A stretch of 64,000 bases of DNA from Cellulophaga sp. RHA19. Lineage in GTDB: Bacteria > Bacteroidota > Bacteroidia > Flavobacteriales > Flavobacteriaceae. A program made the position numbers and the translations under genes. The notes under the pieces were generated by a model that saw nothing but the letters and a program-made list of their open reading frames with translations, made no database searches and was not told the origin of the DNA. Each line of letters starts with the position of its first letter. The stretch's first letter is position 1. Location: positions 558,001-622,000 of the forward strand of contig NZ_PHUL01000001.1 of the NCBI RefSeq assembly GCF_002813425.1. Direction: 5' to 3'. This document shows positions 9,670-19,319 of this stretch, piece after piece.

Positions 9670-12303
9670 ATGAAAAATTATTTATCAAGAAAATTACTCG
9701 GTTTAATCTTTCTTGTTTCCCCATTATTTGCAATGGCTCAGGGTGAGATAAGCGGAACCGTTACAGATCAGAACAATGAGCTTTTACCTGGTGTAAATAT
9801 TGTTATTAAAGGGACTACAAATGGTACTACAACAGATTTTGATGGCAACTATAGTATTACAGCAGAAAGCTTTCCTGCAACCTTAATTTTTTCTTCTATT
9901 GGCTTTAACACTAAAGAAATGGTTGTAAACGCTGCCGGAAAAGTTAATATGACTCTACAAGAAGGTTTAGCTTTAGACGAAGTTGTACTAACAGGTAACA
10001 GATCTAAACCTAGAACTATTTTAGACTCCCCTGTTCCAATAGATAATATAGGTGTAGCAGAACTTACTAGTAGTGGCAAACCTACAGTAGACAGAATGCT
10101 AACCTTTAAGGTACCTTCTTTTAACGCACAAACACAGGCAATTTCTGATGCAACAGCACATTATGATCCTGCAGATTTACGTGGATTAGGACCAAGTAGA
10201 ACTTTAGTTTTAGTAAACGGTAAACGTAAAAACCAAAGTGCTCAAGTATACCTAAACAGAACACCTGGTAAAGGTGAGGTTGGCGTAGATTTAAAAAGTA
10301 TACCTACAGCCGCTATAGAAAGAGTAGAGGTATTAAGAGATGGTGCATCTGCACAATATGGTTCTGATGCCATTGCAGGTGTAATTAATATGGTGTTAAA
10401 GAAAAACGCTAAATACACTACAGTATCTGCAAGAACAGGAATTACATCTGAAGGAGATGGTTTTAATTTTGCTGCAGATATGAATACTGCCTTTAATTTT
10501 GGCGATGGCGGTTTTATAAACTTAACTTTAGGGTATTACAACCAACAACTTACAAACAGAGCAGGTTCTCCTGGTATTGCAGATTTACCAGATGACGCTA
10601 GACCTAATGAAATACAATGGGCTACTGAAAATCCTGAATTAGGAATGAAAGTTGGACAGCCAGATTTAGAAAAAGGCGACTTGTTTATCAACCTTGGACA
10701 CCCATTAGGCGAAAATGCAGAGTTGTACTCTTTTCACGGATACTCTACCAGAAAGGGACGTAGTTTTGCTTATTACAGAGCTCCTTATTGGAGAAGAGGC
10801 GTTGCTGATTCTGAATTTTTAACAAGGTCTGAAGATTTTGTAGGTTACCAACCAAGTTTTGAAGCACAAATTGATGACCATATCAATGCCTTAGGTGTAA
10901 AGTTTGATATTACTGATACTTTTAATGCAGATGCGAGTGTTACTTATGGCTCTAACAGTGTAGATTATACTGTAAATAACTCTGTAAATCGTGACTATTT
11001 AGCTGATAACGGAACTTCACCTAGAACTTTTAAACCAGGTGGATATACATTGAGCAATGTTGTAATGAACCTAGATTTTGCTAATGCTTTTACAGAGCAA
11101 TTAACATCTTCTTTTGGGGTAGAATACAAAAAGGAATATTATGAAGCAATTGAAGGAAACCCTTTATCATATTACAAAGGCGGGTCTGATTCTTTTGCAG
11201 GTATTAAGCCAGATGAAGCTGGAAAGTGGAACAGAGATAATATCGCTTTTTATGCCGGATTAGATTATGACATTACCGAAGATCTTTTATTAGGATTAGC
11301 TGGTAGATATGAAGACTTCTCAGATTTTGGAGACAACTTTTCTTGGAAAGTGTTTGGACGTTACAAATTAGGAGACAAAGGTGCTATTAGAGGCTCATAC
11401 AGTACTGGTTTTAGAGCCCCAACCTTACACCAACGTTACCTAACAAATAGCCAATACATTATTGTTGATGGTTCTCCAGAGCCTGTATTACAAGGAACAC
11501 TTGCTAATAACAATTCTGCTGTACAAGCCTTAGGTGTACCTAGTTTATTTGCTGAAACTTCTAGAAACATTTCTGCTGGTTTTACTTATAAAATAAATCC
11601 TAAATTTTCTGCATCTATAGATTTTTACCAAATACACGTAGATGATAGAGTACTATTTTCTTCACAAATTGGTTATGATGGAGACGATGCAAGTACAAAC
11701 CCTGTAGAACAAATTCTTATAGACAATAATGTGGTAGCTCTTCAGTTCTTTATTAATGCTGGCGACACAAAAACTACAGGAGCAGATTTTGTACTTAATT
11801 ACAGAGGTATAGATATAGGACAAGGTAGATTTAACGTGAGTTTAGCTGCCAATGTTAACGAAACTACAATTGATGCTATTGAAACACCACAGGTTCTTGC
11901 AGATAATGGCTATAATATTTTTACAAGAGAAGAAAAAGGTTTAATTACAAATTCTAGACCTAGATCTAAATTTATTTTAGGTATGGATTATGACACTGAC
12001 AAATTTAACATTGGTTTAAATAATACTCTTTTTGGTAAGGTAACTGTTACTGCTCCAGAAACAGGAGGTATAGACCAAGAGTTATCTTCTATGTTAGTAA
12101 CAGATTTAAACTTGAGTTACAAGGTAACAGACAAGCTTAGCTTTACAGGCACAATTAACAATATGTTTGATGTATACCCAGATAAAACTTTAGCAACCAC
12201 TAATACTGCAGAAGCTGGCGGAAGATTTCAGTACTCTTCTGAGGTACAACAAGGCGGACAATTTGGAGCTAATTTTAGCTTAGGAATGAACTACAGATTT
12301 TAA
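9670..12303 (+). CDS. TonB-dependent outer-membrane receptor with CarboxypepD_reg-like N-terminus
   Basis: This is an 877-residue TonB-dependent receptor. A signal peptide (cleaved after AMAQ, about residue 24) is followed by a carboxypeptidase-regulatory-like domain (about 26-105, SGTVTDQNNELLPGVNIVIKGT). The plug is at about 110-240 (VERVEVLRDGASAQYGSDAIAG when read in two overlapping pieces). A large beta-barrel ends in Phe (LGMNYRF). It has no SusD partner next to it and its own terminator, so it is a single-gene unit. It resembles receptors for iron complexes or small organic substrates, but the substrate cannot be told from sequence. Confidence 0.93.
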   Translation: MKNYLSRKLLGLIFLVSPLFAMAQGEISGTVTDQNNELLPGVNIVIKGTTNGTTTDFDGNYSITAESFPATLIFSSIGFNTKEMVVNAAGKVNMTLQEGLALDEVVLTGNRSKPRTILDSPVPIDNIGVAELTSSGKPTVDRMLTFKVPSFNAQTQAISDATAHYDPADLRGLGPSRTLVLVNGKRKNQSAQVYLNRTPGKGEVGVDLKSIPTAAIERVEVLRDGASAQYGSDAIAGVINMVLKKNAKYTTVSARTGITSEGDGFNFAADMNTAFNFGDGGFINLTLGYYNQQLTNRAGSPGIADLPDDARPNEIQWATENPELGMKVGQPDLEKGDLFINLGHPLGENAELYSFHGYSTRKGRSFAYYRAPYWRRGVADSEFLTRSEDFVGYQPSFEAQIDDHINALGVKFDITDTFNADASVTYGSNSVDYTVNNSVNRDYLADNGTSPRTFKPGGYTLSNVVMNLDFANAFTEQLTSSFGVEYKKEYYEAIEGNPLSYYKGGSDSFAGIKPDEAGKWNRDNIAFYAGLDYDITEDLLLGLAGRYEDFSDFGDNFSWKVFGRYKLGDKGAIRGSYSTGFRAPTLHQRYLTNSQYIIVDGSPEPVLQGTLANNNSAVQALGVPSLFAETSRNISAGFTYKINPKFSASIDFYQIHVDDRVLFSSQIGYDGDDASTNPVEQILIDNNVVALQFFINAGDTKTTGADFVLNYRGIDIGQGRFNVSLAANVNETTIDAIETPQVLADNGYNIFTREEKGLITNSRPRSKFILGMDYDTDKFNIGLNNTLFGKVTVTAPETGGIDQELSSMLVTDLNLSYKVTDKLSFTGTINNMFDVYPDKTLATTNTAEAGGRFQYSSEVQQGGQFGANFSLGMNYRF

Positions 12304-12323
12304 TTAAAAAAAAAAATAATTCT

Positions 12324-12351
12324 AAAAGCGGCTGATGAGCCGCTTTTTTTA
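12324..12351 (+). terminator. Rho-independent terminator after the TonB-dependent receptor
   Basis: A 10-bp perfect stem (AAAAGCGGCT / AGCCGCTTTT) with a GATG loop runs into a T-tract, 20 bases after the receptor stop. Confidence 0.9.
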
Positions 12352-12510
12352 TAGATGAATGTTAAGTAGCTAAAATATATAATTATCTGAAAATCAATAA
12401 TTCAAAGTTTTAATGTAAATTTAATGTTAACTTAAAGTGTGTTTATTGTAAAATAAAATGTATCTTTATAACGTTAATGTTAAGCAGATAATAATTAAAA
12501 CCTACATATC

Positions 12511-12861
12511 ATGAAAAAAATAGCACTAGTATTCGCATTTATATTCTCTATAGCAATAGTTAACGCGCAAAGCACTAAACCAGTTTTTGAAAAAGCAAAC
12601 AACAAAGTTAAAGCAACATATTTTCACTCTAACGGAGAGATTGCACAAGTTGGACATTTTTTAAACGGCAAGTTAGATGGCGAATGGACAATGTTTAACG
12701 AAGAAGGAAAAAAAGTTGCTAAAGGAAATTACGCTGAAGGAAAAAAGACAGGAAAATGGTTTTTCTGGAATGATGCTGAGCTAAGTGAAGTTGATTACCA
12801 AAACAGTAAAATTGCAAATGTAACAAAGTGGAAAAGCGAAGGAACTTTAGTGAAAAACTAA
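12511..12861 (+). CDS. Secreted MORN-repeat (YwqK-like) small protein
   Basis: This 116-residue protein starts with a signal peptide (MKKIALVFAFIFSIAIVNAQ). Two or three MORN-like repeats follow, with the pattern YF-NGEIAQVGHFLNGKLDGEW, then EEGKKVAKGNYAEGKKTGKW, then a degenerate third. Such repeats form short beta-hairpins and are often annotated as YwqK-type antitoxins. The signal peptide makes a periplasmic or surface role more likely here, and I see no toxin gene next to it. It is flanked by its own terminator, so it is probably monocistronic. Confidence 0.75.
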   Translation: MKKIALVFAFIFSIAIVNAQSTKPVFEKANNKVKATYFHSNGEIAQVGHFLNGKLDGEWTMFNEEGKKVAKGNYAEGKKTGKWFFWNDAELSEVDYQNSKIANVTKWKSEGTLVKN

Positions 12862-12883
12862 AACTCCTAAACCATAAAATATT

Positions 12884-12919
12884 AAAAAACCCAGTGAATT
12901 TAAATTCACTGGGTTTTTT
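12884..12919. terminator. Perfect palindromic bidirectional terminator
   Basis: An 18-bp perfect inverted repeat (arm AAAAAACCCAGTGAATTT) with no loop sequence of its own lies between the convergent MORN protein and the small minus-strand gene. The A- and T-runs at both ends allow termination in both directions. Confidence 0.9.
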
Positions 12920-12936
12920 ATTTTGAGCTGTTTTTA

Positions 12937-13128
12937 CTAAACAAACAAATGGCAGTCTTTACAATCTTTAATTTCTCCGTAATACGTTTGCCTATATTTA
13001 TAAAGCGTTTTTACAGGAATTCCTAAAACGTATTTCTTAACGTAGGTTACTTTAGCCACAAGCTGCCCCATTCTTTTGGTGTATCTCTTTTCTACTTTGC
13101 TTTTTCTTTTGACTTGTATAATCTTCAT
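12937..13128 (-). CDS. Small basic protein with a CxxC end, unknown function
   Basis: This protein of about 63 residues begins at the ATG at 13128 (MKIIQVKRKSKVEKRY); an upstream ATG-like start would add 8 residues. It is very basic in its first half and ends with CKDCHLF, a CxxC pair that could bind a metal or form a disulfide. It has no signal peptide. I recognise no family. It is backed by the shared terminator at its 3' end. It could be a nucleic-acid-binding small protein, which is only an inference from charge. Confidence 0.5.
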   Translation of the reverse strand: MKIIQVKRKSKVEKRYTKRMGQLVAKVTYVKKYVLGIPVKTLYKYRQTYYGEIKDCKDCHLFV

Positions 13129-13263
13129 AATTGAAATTGTTTGCCTTAACATACATTTATACGAGCCAAATGCAAGATAAAAGTGTTAATGTTTTGTTAT
13201 AACACTTAAAAACCCACACTACAACGTTATAGCAACAACCTAATTTACAATTACTTACTTTTT

Positions 13264-13300
13264 TAAAAATGAAAAACTAGCACCAAACATGGTGCTAGTT
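13264..13300 (-). terminator. Terminator of the phosphodiesterase-SusC-SusD operon
   Basis: An 11-bp perfect stem (AACTAGCACCA / TGGTGCTAGTT) with a 4-base loop lies 43 bases past the SusD stop. On the minus strand it is followed by a T-rich run. Confidence 0.8.
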
Positions 13301-13342
13301 AAACAAACTAAAAAACGATATTTAAAAATGTATGTAAATACC

Positions 13343-14788
13343 TTACTTTAAAATCCACATTTGTGAATTAATATTATCACCACTAGTAAACTGCCTATTA
13401 ATAGCTTCCTCTAAATTTTCAGGGTTATTAGTAGACTCACTTGTTGGGTACAACCATCTTTTTGGTATTCTAGCTTCGTTTAATGTACCGCCTCCGTCTA
13501 CATTAAATTCTGGATAACCCGTTCTACGTTGGTCATAAAACATTTGCCAACCAGTATTTAAAAACAACGCTATGTGTTTTTGAGTTGCAATACTCTCTAT
13601 AGGGTTTGTGACATTGAGTTGCACATTTGGGTTTGCCAAATAATCATCAGTATTTGCAATACCATAAAACTCCATAGAGGCCTTAATACCCTCTGCATAA
13701 TACGCAAAAGCATCACCAGAAATCCATCCTTTTACAACGGCTTCTGCTAAAATAAACTGTAGCTCTGCATAACCAATTAACAAGCTAGACTCATTAACAG
13801 GATCATTATAATACCTTGGAGCAATTCTAGATGCATTACCAGCTACCGCCTTGGTTGCATTATCACTAAAAACAGCACTACCATATAATCCTCCATAAGC
13901 ATTAAAATCTGTTTCATCTAAAGCAGAAGCACTTGGCATTTTCTCTGCAAAAACAAATAACCTTGGGTCTTCTAAGCTTTTCAATTTACTTACAAAAGAC
14001 TCCTCTAAATAATATGCAGTTTGCAAGTTGTTGTTGTTAAATAACGGGTAACGATTGTTTTGTATGTTTACAAAAGTTAACGCCCCATTATCATTATTAG
14101 AACTAAACAAAGGATATTTACTTGGGTTATCTACCACCTCTTTAAACCTACCCACAACATTTAAAGATGCAACATCTGTTTTATTAGACAACATTAACAA
14201 AACTCTTAAGTAGTACGAGTTAATTAACTTTTGCCATTGCTGTTTATCTCCATTGTAAATTACATCACCCAAAATAAGTTCATCATTAGCAGCAAGCTCA
14301 TTAGATGCCGATTTTAAATCTGTTAACACCTTTAAAAAAATTTCTTCTTGTGTGTCATATACAGGTGCATAAACTTGCTCCTCTACAGCAATAGCCTGGC
14401 TGTAAGGGACATCACCAAAAACCAATGTAAGCTCTGTTATAAAGTACGAGTTAAAGAACTTGCCCAAAATAGCATAAACCTCAGACTCTGCATTCTTGCT
14501 CTCTTCTATCATTTTATGAACTTGCTTTATATTGTCATAATTAGCAAAAGAAGCTTGTTGCCAATTGTAGTATTGATTTTCATTAACACCATCTGTAAAT
14601 GCTAAATACCTACTAGCCAAAGCACTATTTAAACTAACAGTATTAAATGCTAGGGTTTGAATGTTGGTTAGCAATAAATCTGGACTAACTGCTGTTGCTC
14701 TGTTAGGATCATCTTGCAACTCTTCTATATCTGTACAACTTACTGTAAAGAAAATTGCACATAAAATGTATATACTAAATTTTTTCAT
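13343..14788 (-). CDS. SusD/RagB-family outer-membrane lipoprotein
   Basis: This 481-residue substrate-binding lipoprotein has a lipobox ending at C18 (FFTVSC), so it should be anchored in the outer membrane. The body is alpha-helical with SusD-like_2 features: DDPNRA near residue 26, the helical repeat region, ILAEAVVKG near 345, and the closing IPKRWLYP near 440. It should cap the SusC barrel encoded 11 bases upstream and capture the nutrient. The phosphodiesterase at the head of the operon suggests a phosphorylated ligand rather than a plain glycan, but the sequence does not identify it. Confidence 0.93.
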   Translation of the reverse strand: MKKFSIYILCAIFFTVSCTDIEELQDDPNRATAVSPDLLLTNIQTLAFNTVSLNSALASRYLAFTDGVNENQYYNWQQASFANYDNIKQVHKMIEESKNAESEVYAILGKFFNSYFITELTLVFGDVPYSQAIAVEEQVYAPVYDTQEEIFLKVLTDLKSASNELAANDELILGDVIYNGDKQQWQKLINSYYLRVLLMLSNKTDVASLNVVGRFKEVVDNPSKYPLFSSNNDNGALTFVNIQNNRYPLFNNNNLQTAYYLEESFVSKLKSLEDPRLFVFAEKMPSASALDETDFNAYGGLYGSAVFSDNATKAVAGNASRIAPRYYNDPVNESSLLIGYAELQFILAEAVVKGWISGDAFAYYAEGIKASMEFYGIANTDDYLANPNVQLNVTNPIESIATQKHIALFLNTGWQMFYDQRRTGYPEFNVDGGGTLNEARIPKRWLYPTSESTNNPENLEEAINRQFTSGDNINSQMWILK

Positions 14789-14799
14789 TATGCTTTTAT

Positions 14800-17700
14800 T
14801 TAAAATTTTACATTTAAGTTAAGTCCAATATTCCTAGTTGACGGAGCCTGCAATGCATCTACACCAGAATCTGGATCTACATTTGGCACATCAGAATTTA
14901 ACCAAAGGTTACGTCCAATTAAGGACAGACTAAACTCATGTATAGGTGTGTTTGTTAATGCTTTTTTTGGAAAATTATATGTTAATGTAACCTCTCTAAG
15001 TTTTACAAAAGACTCTTTATAATAGTGGTAGTTTTTATTTTGACCGTTACTGGTTGTCTGCATAAAGTTAATGTAGTTAACAGCAACATCATTAGGGGCA
15101 TATGTACGCGTATCACTAGTAATATTACCATTAACATCATACGTTGCTGTACCGCTTACAACCTTTACTCCCGGTGCTATATAAGAACTAATACCGTTAT
15201 TTGCATCATCTCTAAATTGTTTTACTGTGCCTTTGTGCTTACCTCCCCACCACATTTTTTGATTTGTAGTAGAGTAAATTAAACCTCCTATTCTACCATC
15301 AAACAAGAATGATAAATTAAGATTTTTATACTTAAAAGTATTTGTAATACCGTAAGTCCAATCTGGATCATCATCACCAATATATCTCTGGTAAGGATCG
15401 TTTACAGGGAAACCATTTTCATAAATAACCTCACCGCTAGAATTAGTTTGGTATACGTTAGCATAAATTTGATCTGTACGTTCACCAACTTTTACAAAAC
15501 CTTCTGTTTGCTCTCTATCTCCGTAAATTTCTTCTTGAAACCTTCTAAACCTACTAAAGTTTACAAGCATATCCCAACTAAAATTAGCTGTTTGTATAGG
15601 CTTAGCGTCAAAAACAAACTCTAAGCCCTTACGCTTATACTCATCTCCATTAAGTAAAATACTCTCAAACCCAGATCCTTCAGAAATTGGACTATAAATT
15701 AGGTTATTGTAATCTTTAGCTTCAAAATAAGCAACATCTAAACCTAAACGATTATTAAACAACCTAACATTTGCACCAACCTCCCAAGTGTCTGATGTTT
15801 CTGGTTCTAAACCAGGAGAAAGCAAGCTAGATCCAAAAGAAGCTGACGTATTTCCGTTCCACGTTGTTCCCTTATCATAAGCTTGTATATAACTATAAGG
15901 ATCGTCTCCTATTTTACCTTCTGACACTCTAGACCAAGAACCTCTTAATTTTGCAAAACTAATAGCCTGTGGCATATCAAAAAGACTAGATAAAACTAAA
16001 GAACCAGATACAGATGGGTAAAAGAAAGAATTGTTTTCTTTTGGCAATGTAGATACCTTATCGTTTCTACCAGTAATAGACAAGTAAAATGCATTGTAAA
16101 AAGACATATCTACAAAACCATAAACACTCTTTATAGCTTCTTCTTGCTCTAAGTTAGAGGCAATATAACTTACCCCAGCATTATTAGCCAAATTGTAAAA
16201 ACCAGGAATATTTAAACCATCTGTTTGCGTACTTGCAGCTGTAGATTTACGATAGTAGTTAGAGTAAGCAACTTCACTTTTTAGTGTAAAATTATCTGAA
16301 AAATTCTTTTCAAACTTTAAACCAAAATCTGTAATAATATCAAAATATCTACTATCTGCATTGGTAAAATTACCAAGAGATTTATTACCATACCCTACAT
16401 AACTTTTAGGCTCTTTATACGTTCTGTTTAAGCTGTAAACATTTATACCGCTTGTGCTTTTTACACTTAGTTCTGGCGTAATATTATACTCAAAGGCAAC
16501 ATTACCGTAAATATTATCTTTATCATAACCACGCTCATACTCATATGCCTGAAAATAAGGATTGTTATAATATGACACATTAAAATGTCTTTGTTGGTAA
16601 CCCTCTTGCCCCTCTCTCCAATAGTTACGCAAATCTTTAACATCTACATCTACACCTGTCCACAAAACCAAATTGTACAAATAATTTGTTGGTCCGTAAC
16701 CAACTTCAGGAAAATTATCTGTGTATTGTTTATTGTAAGTTAAGTTAGAACTTACTTTAAAATTATCAGACGGATTTAATGTGCCACCAATTGCAAAAGA
16801 AGTGTTCCCCAAATCTGTATTAGGAACAATACCCTTTTGATATACGTTAGACACAGACATTCTATAACTAGCTTTATCATTACCCCAATTTACACTTACG
16901 TTATTGGTTTGTATAGATCCTGTTTGAAAAAAATCTTTGATATTATCTTTACCTCTAGATGTAAACGGAATTGGAATTAAATTACCAGCAGCATCTGTAG
17001 GACTATTGTATTGTGTAGTTTCAAAAAAACCGCTTACTGTACTTGGATCTAATTGATTTACTTTAGGTCCCCAAATCCAGCCACCACCTTCAGAGCCACT
17101 ACCTAAACCGTTAATATACGCGTATTGCCCTTGATTACCATTGCCATAAACCCTTTGTACATCTGGTACTTTTATAAAAGAAGGTTGAAAAAGTACTGAA
17201 CTATTAACTGTTACAGTTAACCTTCCTTTTTCTCCTTTTTTACTTGTAATCATTATAGCTCCGTTTCTACCAGCAGAACCATAAAGAGCAGATGCAGTTG
17301 CACCTTTAAGCACACTAATACTTTCTACATCATCAGAATTAATTTTCCAAATATCTGCAGAGCGGTCTGGTATACCATCTATAACAACTAATGGTGTTGC
17401 TCCTCTTAAACTAATTTCAGGATTCTGAAATAAGTCGGTAGAGTTTTTAATATTTAAACCAGCTACTTTACCCGTTAAAGAATTTACCAAGTTAGGCTCT
17501 TTAGCTTTTTCTAAAGAAGCTCCCTTAACTTCTTGTACAGCGTAACCCAATGCTTTCTTTTCTCTTTTAATACCTAAAGCCGTTACCACTACCTCTTCTA
17601 ATGCCGCAGCATCTTCTAAAAGAGTAACATTAATTACTGCAGCATTTAAAACCGTAATTTGCTTTGTTTTAAACCCCATTGATGAAAATGTAAGCACATC

Positions 17701-17892
17701 TCCCTTTGCAGCATTAATGGTATAATTACCATCAAAATCTGTTGTTGTACCATTTGTAGTATTAGCAACTACAATGCTAACACCCATTAATGGTGTATTG
17801 CCCTCATCTACAACACTCCCCGTAATAGTTTGTTGTCCGTAGCTAAAACAGCATACAAACAACATTACAATAAACGTAATTCTAAAATTCAT
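14800..17892 (-). CDS. SusC/RagA-family TonB-linked outer-membrane transporter
   Basis: This 1030-residue transporter has a signal peptide (cleaved after SYGQ, about residue 20), a CarboxypepD_reg-like domain (about 22-100) and the SusC linker (EEVVVTALGIKREKKALGYA). The plug (about 115-225, SISVLKGATASALYGSAGRNG) is followed by a TonB-dependent barrel ending LNLNVKF. It should import the substrate bound by the neighbouring SusD lipoprotein, powered by TonB. It lies 28 bases downstream of the phosphodiesterase gene on the same strand, so the three form one operon read from 19177 to 13343. Confidence 0.96.
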   Translation of the reverse strand: MNFRITFIVMLFVCCFSYGQQTITGSVVDEGNTPLMGVSIVVANTTNGTTTDFDGNYTINAAKGDVLTFSSMGFKTKQITVLNAAVINVTLLEDAAALEEVVVTALGIKREKKALGYAVQEVKGASLEKAKEPNLVNSLTGKVAGLNIKNSTDLFQNPEISLRGATPLVVIDGIPDRSADIWKINSDDVESISVLKGATASALYGSAGRNGAIMITSKKGEKGRLTVTVNSSVLFQPSFIKVPDVQRVYGNGNQGQYAYINGLGSGSEGGGWIWGPKVNQLDPSTVSGFFETTQYNSPTDAAGNLIPIPFTSRGKDNIKDFFQTGSIQTNNVSVNWGNDKASYRMSVSNVYQKGIVPNTDLGNTSFAIGGTLNPSDNFKVSSNLTYNKQYTDNFPEVGYGPTNYLYNLVLWTGVDVDVKDLRNYWREGQEGYQQRHFNVSYYNNPYFQAYEYERGYDKDNIYGNVAFEYNITPELSVKSTSGINVYSLNRTYKEPKSYVGYGNKSLGNFTNADSRYFDIITDFGLKFEKNFSDNFTLKSEVAYSNYYRKSTAASTQTDGLNIPGFYNLANNAGVSYIASNLEQEEAIKSVYGFVDMSFYNAFYLSITGRNDKVSTLPKENNSFFYPSVSGSLVLSSLFDMPQAISFAKLRGSWSRVSEGKIGDDPYSYIQAYDKGTTWNGNTSASFGSSLLSPGLEPETSDTWEVGANVRLFNNRLGLDVAYFEAKDYNNLIYSPISEGSGFESILLNGDEYKRKGLEFVFDAKPIQTANFSWDMLVNFSRFRRFQEEIYGDREQTEGFVKVGERTDQIYANVYQTNSSGEVIYENGFPVNDPYQRYIGDDDPDWTYGITNTFKYKNLNLSFLFDGRIGGLIYSTTNQKMWWGGKHKGTVKQFRDDANNGISSYIAPGVKVVSGTATYDVNGNITSDTRTYAPNDVAVNYINFMQTTSNGQNKNYHYYKESFVKLREVTLTYNFPKKALTNTPIHEFSLSLIGRNLWLNSDVPNVDPDSGVDALQAPSTRNIGLNLNVKF

Positions 17893-17920
17893 TTTCTTTA
17901 ATATTAAGTTAAATTGGTTA

Positions 17921-19177
17921 TTAGTTATTGTTTATGTACCAAGTATTTAGCACATTATTTGGAGTCTCTAATACTATTTTTAACATCTTGCCCGTATGCT
18001 TTTTAAGCGATAGCGTAGTCTCTTCACTAGTCAAACTCACTGTTACCTCCTTTGTGTAAGTATCTTTTTTTCCTTCTTTAAATTGATTTGTAGCAGAAGT
18101 ATAAATTGTTCCTTTTACGTTTTTGTCTGAATTACTTTTCCAGCGAACAACAATTTTGTCGCCTTCTTTAACAGCGGATAAACCATAAGCATCTACCTCG
18201 CCTATAAAAGGAGTTCCGTCAATTTCATAAGCAATATCTTTTGAAACATCAATATTTAAAAAACGAAGCATAGTTGGATAAATGTCTGTAATTGCTAGGG
18301 TTTCATTTTTAAAATAATTGTTAGTGTTTTTCTCATTAGTTACAATCCAAGTAGCACGCTCCCTATCTGTTTGCCCTCCATGATGGCGTCCATCTTTAGG
18401 ACTACGACCATGGTCTGTAGTAACTACCAACAACCAATCTTCATTAAAATTAGCTTCACGTATTTTAATAGCATTCCATATTTTGCCAACCAAAGCATCT
18501 TCATACGTAATTGCATCATCTAGTTGCGGACTATCACCTAAACCGTGGCCAACATCATCTGCATACTCTAAATACACCCAGGACAAGTCTGGTGCATCTG
18601 TTTTTATATATCTAGCAGCCTCAACAGCCACATCATTATCAATTTTTTTAATGTATTGCTTGTAAACATCATGAGGATAATTAATGGTGTCTAATTCAAA
18701 ACCATCAAAAGCATAATCTAGCTCTAAATTTTTTGTTTCAGATTCTCCCTCAATAAGCTTTGTTCTGTTATCTAGCCAAGTAGAAAAAATAGCTGTTTTT
18801 TTAGACGGATATTCATCTTTAAATACCTTAAAAATTGTTGGATAATTGTAATTTGGCTTTTTAATACTGTTACCATATACATTGTGTTTATTAACCCAAG
18901 TACCTGTAAGCAGACTATTATAACCTACCGCAGAAATTGTTGGTGTTTGCGAGTAACCTCCTTTTTTACCACCCACATAGGCTTTAGTATAACTCCCAAT
19001 ATTAGCTATACTATCTAAAAAAGGACTTGGAGCTTTTTGTAGCATATCTGTAGAAATACCATCTACTATAACAAACACTACTTTCTTGTTTTTTATAGCC
19101 TTGTGAGTTTGTTGAGTAAAACCTACCTGCACAATTAAGCACATAACAAATACTACATATATAATTTTATTCTCCAT
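17921..19177 (-). CDS. Exported alkaline-phosphatase-superfamily phosphodiesterase (nucleotide pyrophosphatase type)
   Basis: This 418-residue protein has a signal peptide (cleaved near TQQ, residue 22). The fold is that of type I phosphodiesterases/NPPs: VVFVIVDG with metal ligand D39, the nucleophile loop TPTISAVGYNSLLTG (T80 the likely nucleophile), a YADDVGHG segment, and TTDHGRSPKDGRHHGG with further Asp/His metal ligands. It should cleave phosphodiester or phosphonate-type bonds in the periplasm or at the surface. As first gene of the operon with SusC and SusD, it likely processes the imported compound. Nucleotides, glycerophosphodiesters and phosphonates are all possible substrates. 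A TetR operator lies over its promoter. Confidence 0.85.
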   Translation of the reverse strand: MENKIIYVVFVMCLIVQVGFTQQTHKAIKNKKVVFVIVDGISTDMLQKAPSPFLDSIANIGSYTKAYVGGKKGGYSQTPTISAVGYNSLLTGTWVNKHNVYGNSIKKPNYNYPTIFKVFKDEYPSKKTAIFSTWLDNRTKLIEGESETKNLELDYAFDGFELDTINYPHDVYKQYIKKIDNDVAVEAARYIKTDAPDLSWVYLEYADDVGHGLGDSPQLDDAITYEDALVGKIWNAIKIREANFNEDWLLVVTTDHGRSPKDGRHHGGQTDRERATWIVTNEKNTNNYFKNETLAITDIYPTMLRFLNIDVSKDIAYEIDGTPFIGEVDAYGLSAVKEGDKIVVRWKSNSDKNVKGTIYTSATNQFKEGKKDTYTKEVTVSLTSEETTLSLKKHTGKMLKIVLETPNNVLNTWYINNN

Positions 19178-19211
19178 TTTTTAGATTGATTGGTTACACT
19201 AAAATCCGGGT

Positions 19212-19219
19212 CAAAAGTA
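19212..19219 (-). promoter_or_regulatory. Predicted -7 element for the phosphodiesterase-SusCD operon
   Basis: The minus strand reads TACTTTTG, a perfect -7 consensus, 34 bases before the phosphodiesterase start codon. The palindromic operator at 19235-19254 begins 16 bases further upstream, over the -33 region. Confidence 0.55.
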
Positions 19220-19234
19220 TTTTTATAAATTATA

Positions 19235-19254
19235 AATTGAATGAATGTTCAATT
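19235..19254. promoter_or_regulatory. Predicted TetR-family operator palindrome
   Basis: The sequence AATTGAATGAATGTTCAATT has perfect 7-base arms (AATTGAA / TTCAATT) around 6 bases, as in typical TetR/AcrR-family operators. It lies in the intergenic region between the phosphodiesterase operon and the divergent TetR gene. Relative to the predicted -7 box at 19212-19219 it covers the -33 region, so binding would block RNA polymerase. Confidence 0.6.
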
Positions 19255-19319
19255 AATAAAACTTTAAATAAATGTTAACTTGCACAGGCAAAGCAAGGCT
19301 TGTAATTATCTTAAAATGT

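Noticed and set aside
12511..12861. A toxin-antitoxin pair based on the YwqK-like protein
   Set aside because: The protein carries a signal peptide and no toxin gene lies beside it; the convergent small basic gene has no toxin features.
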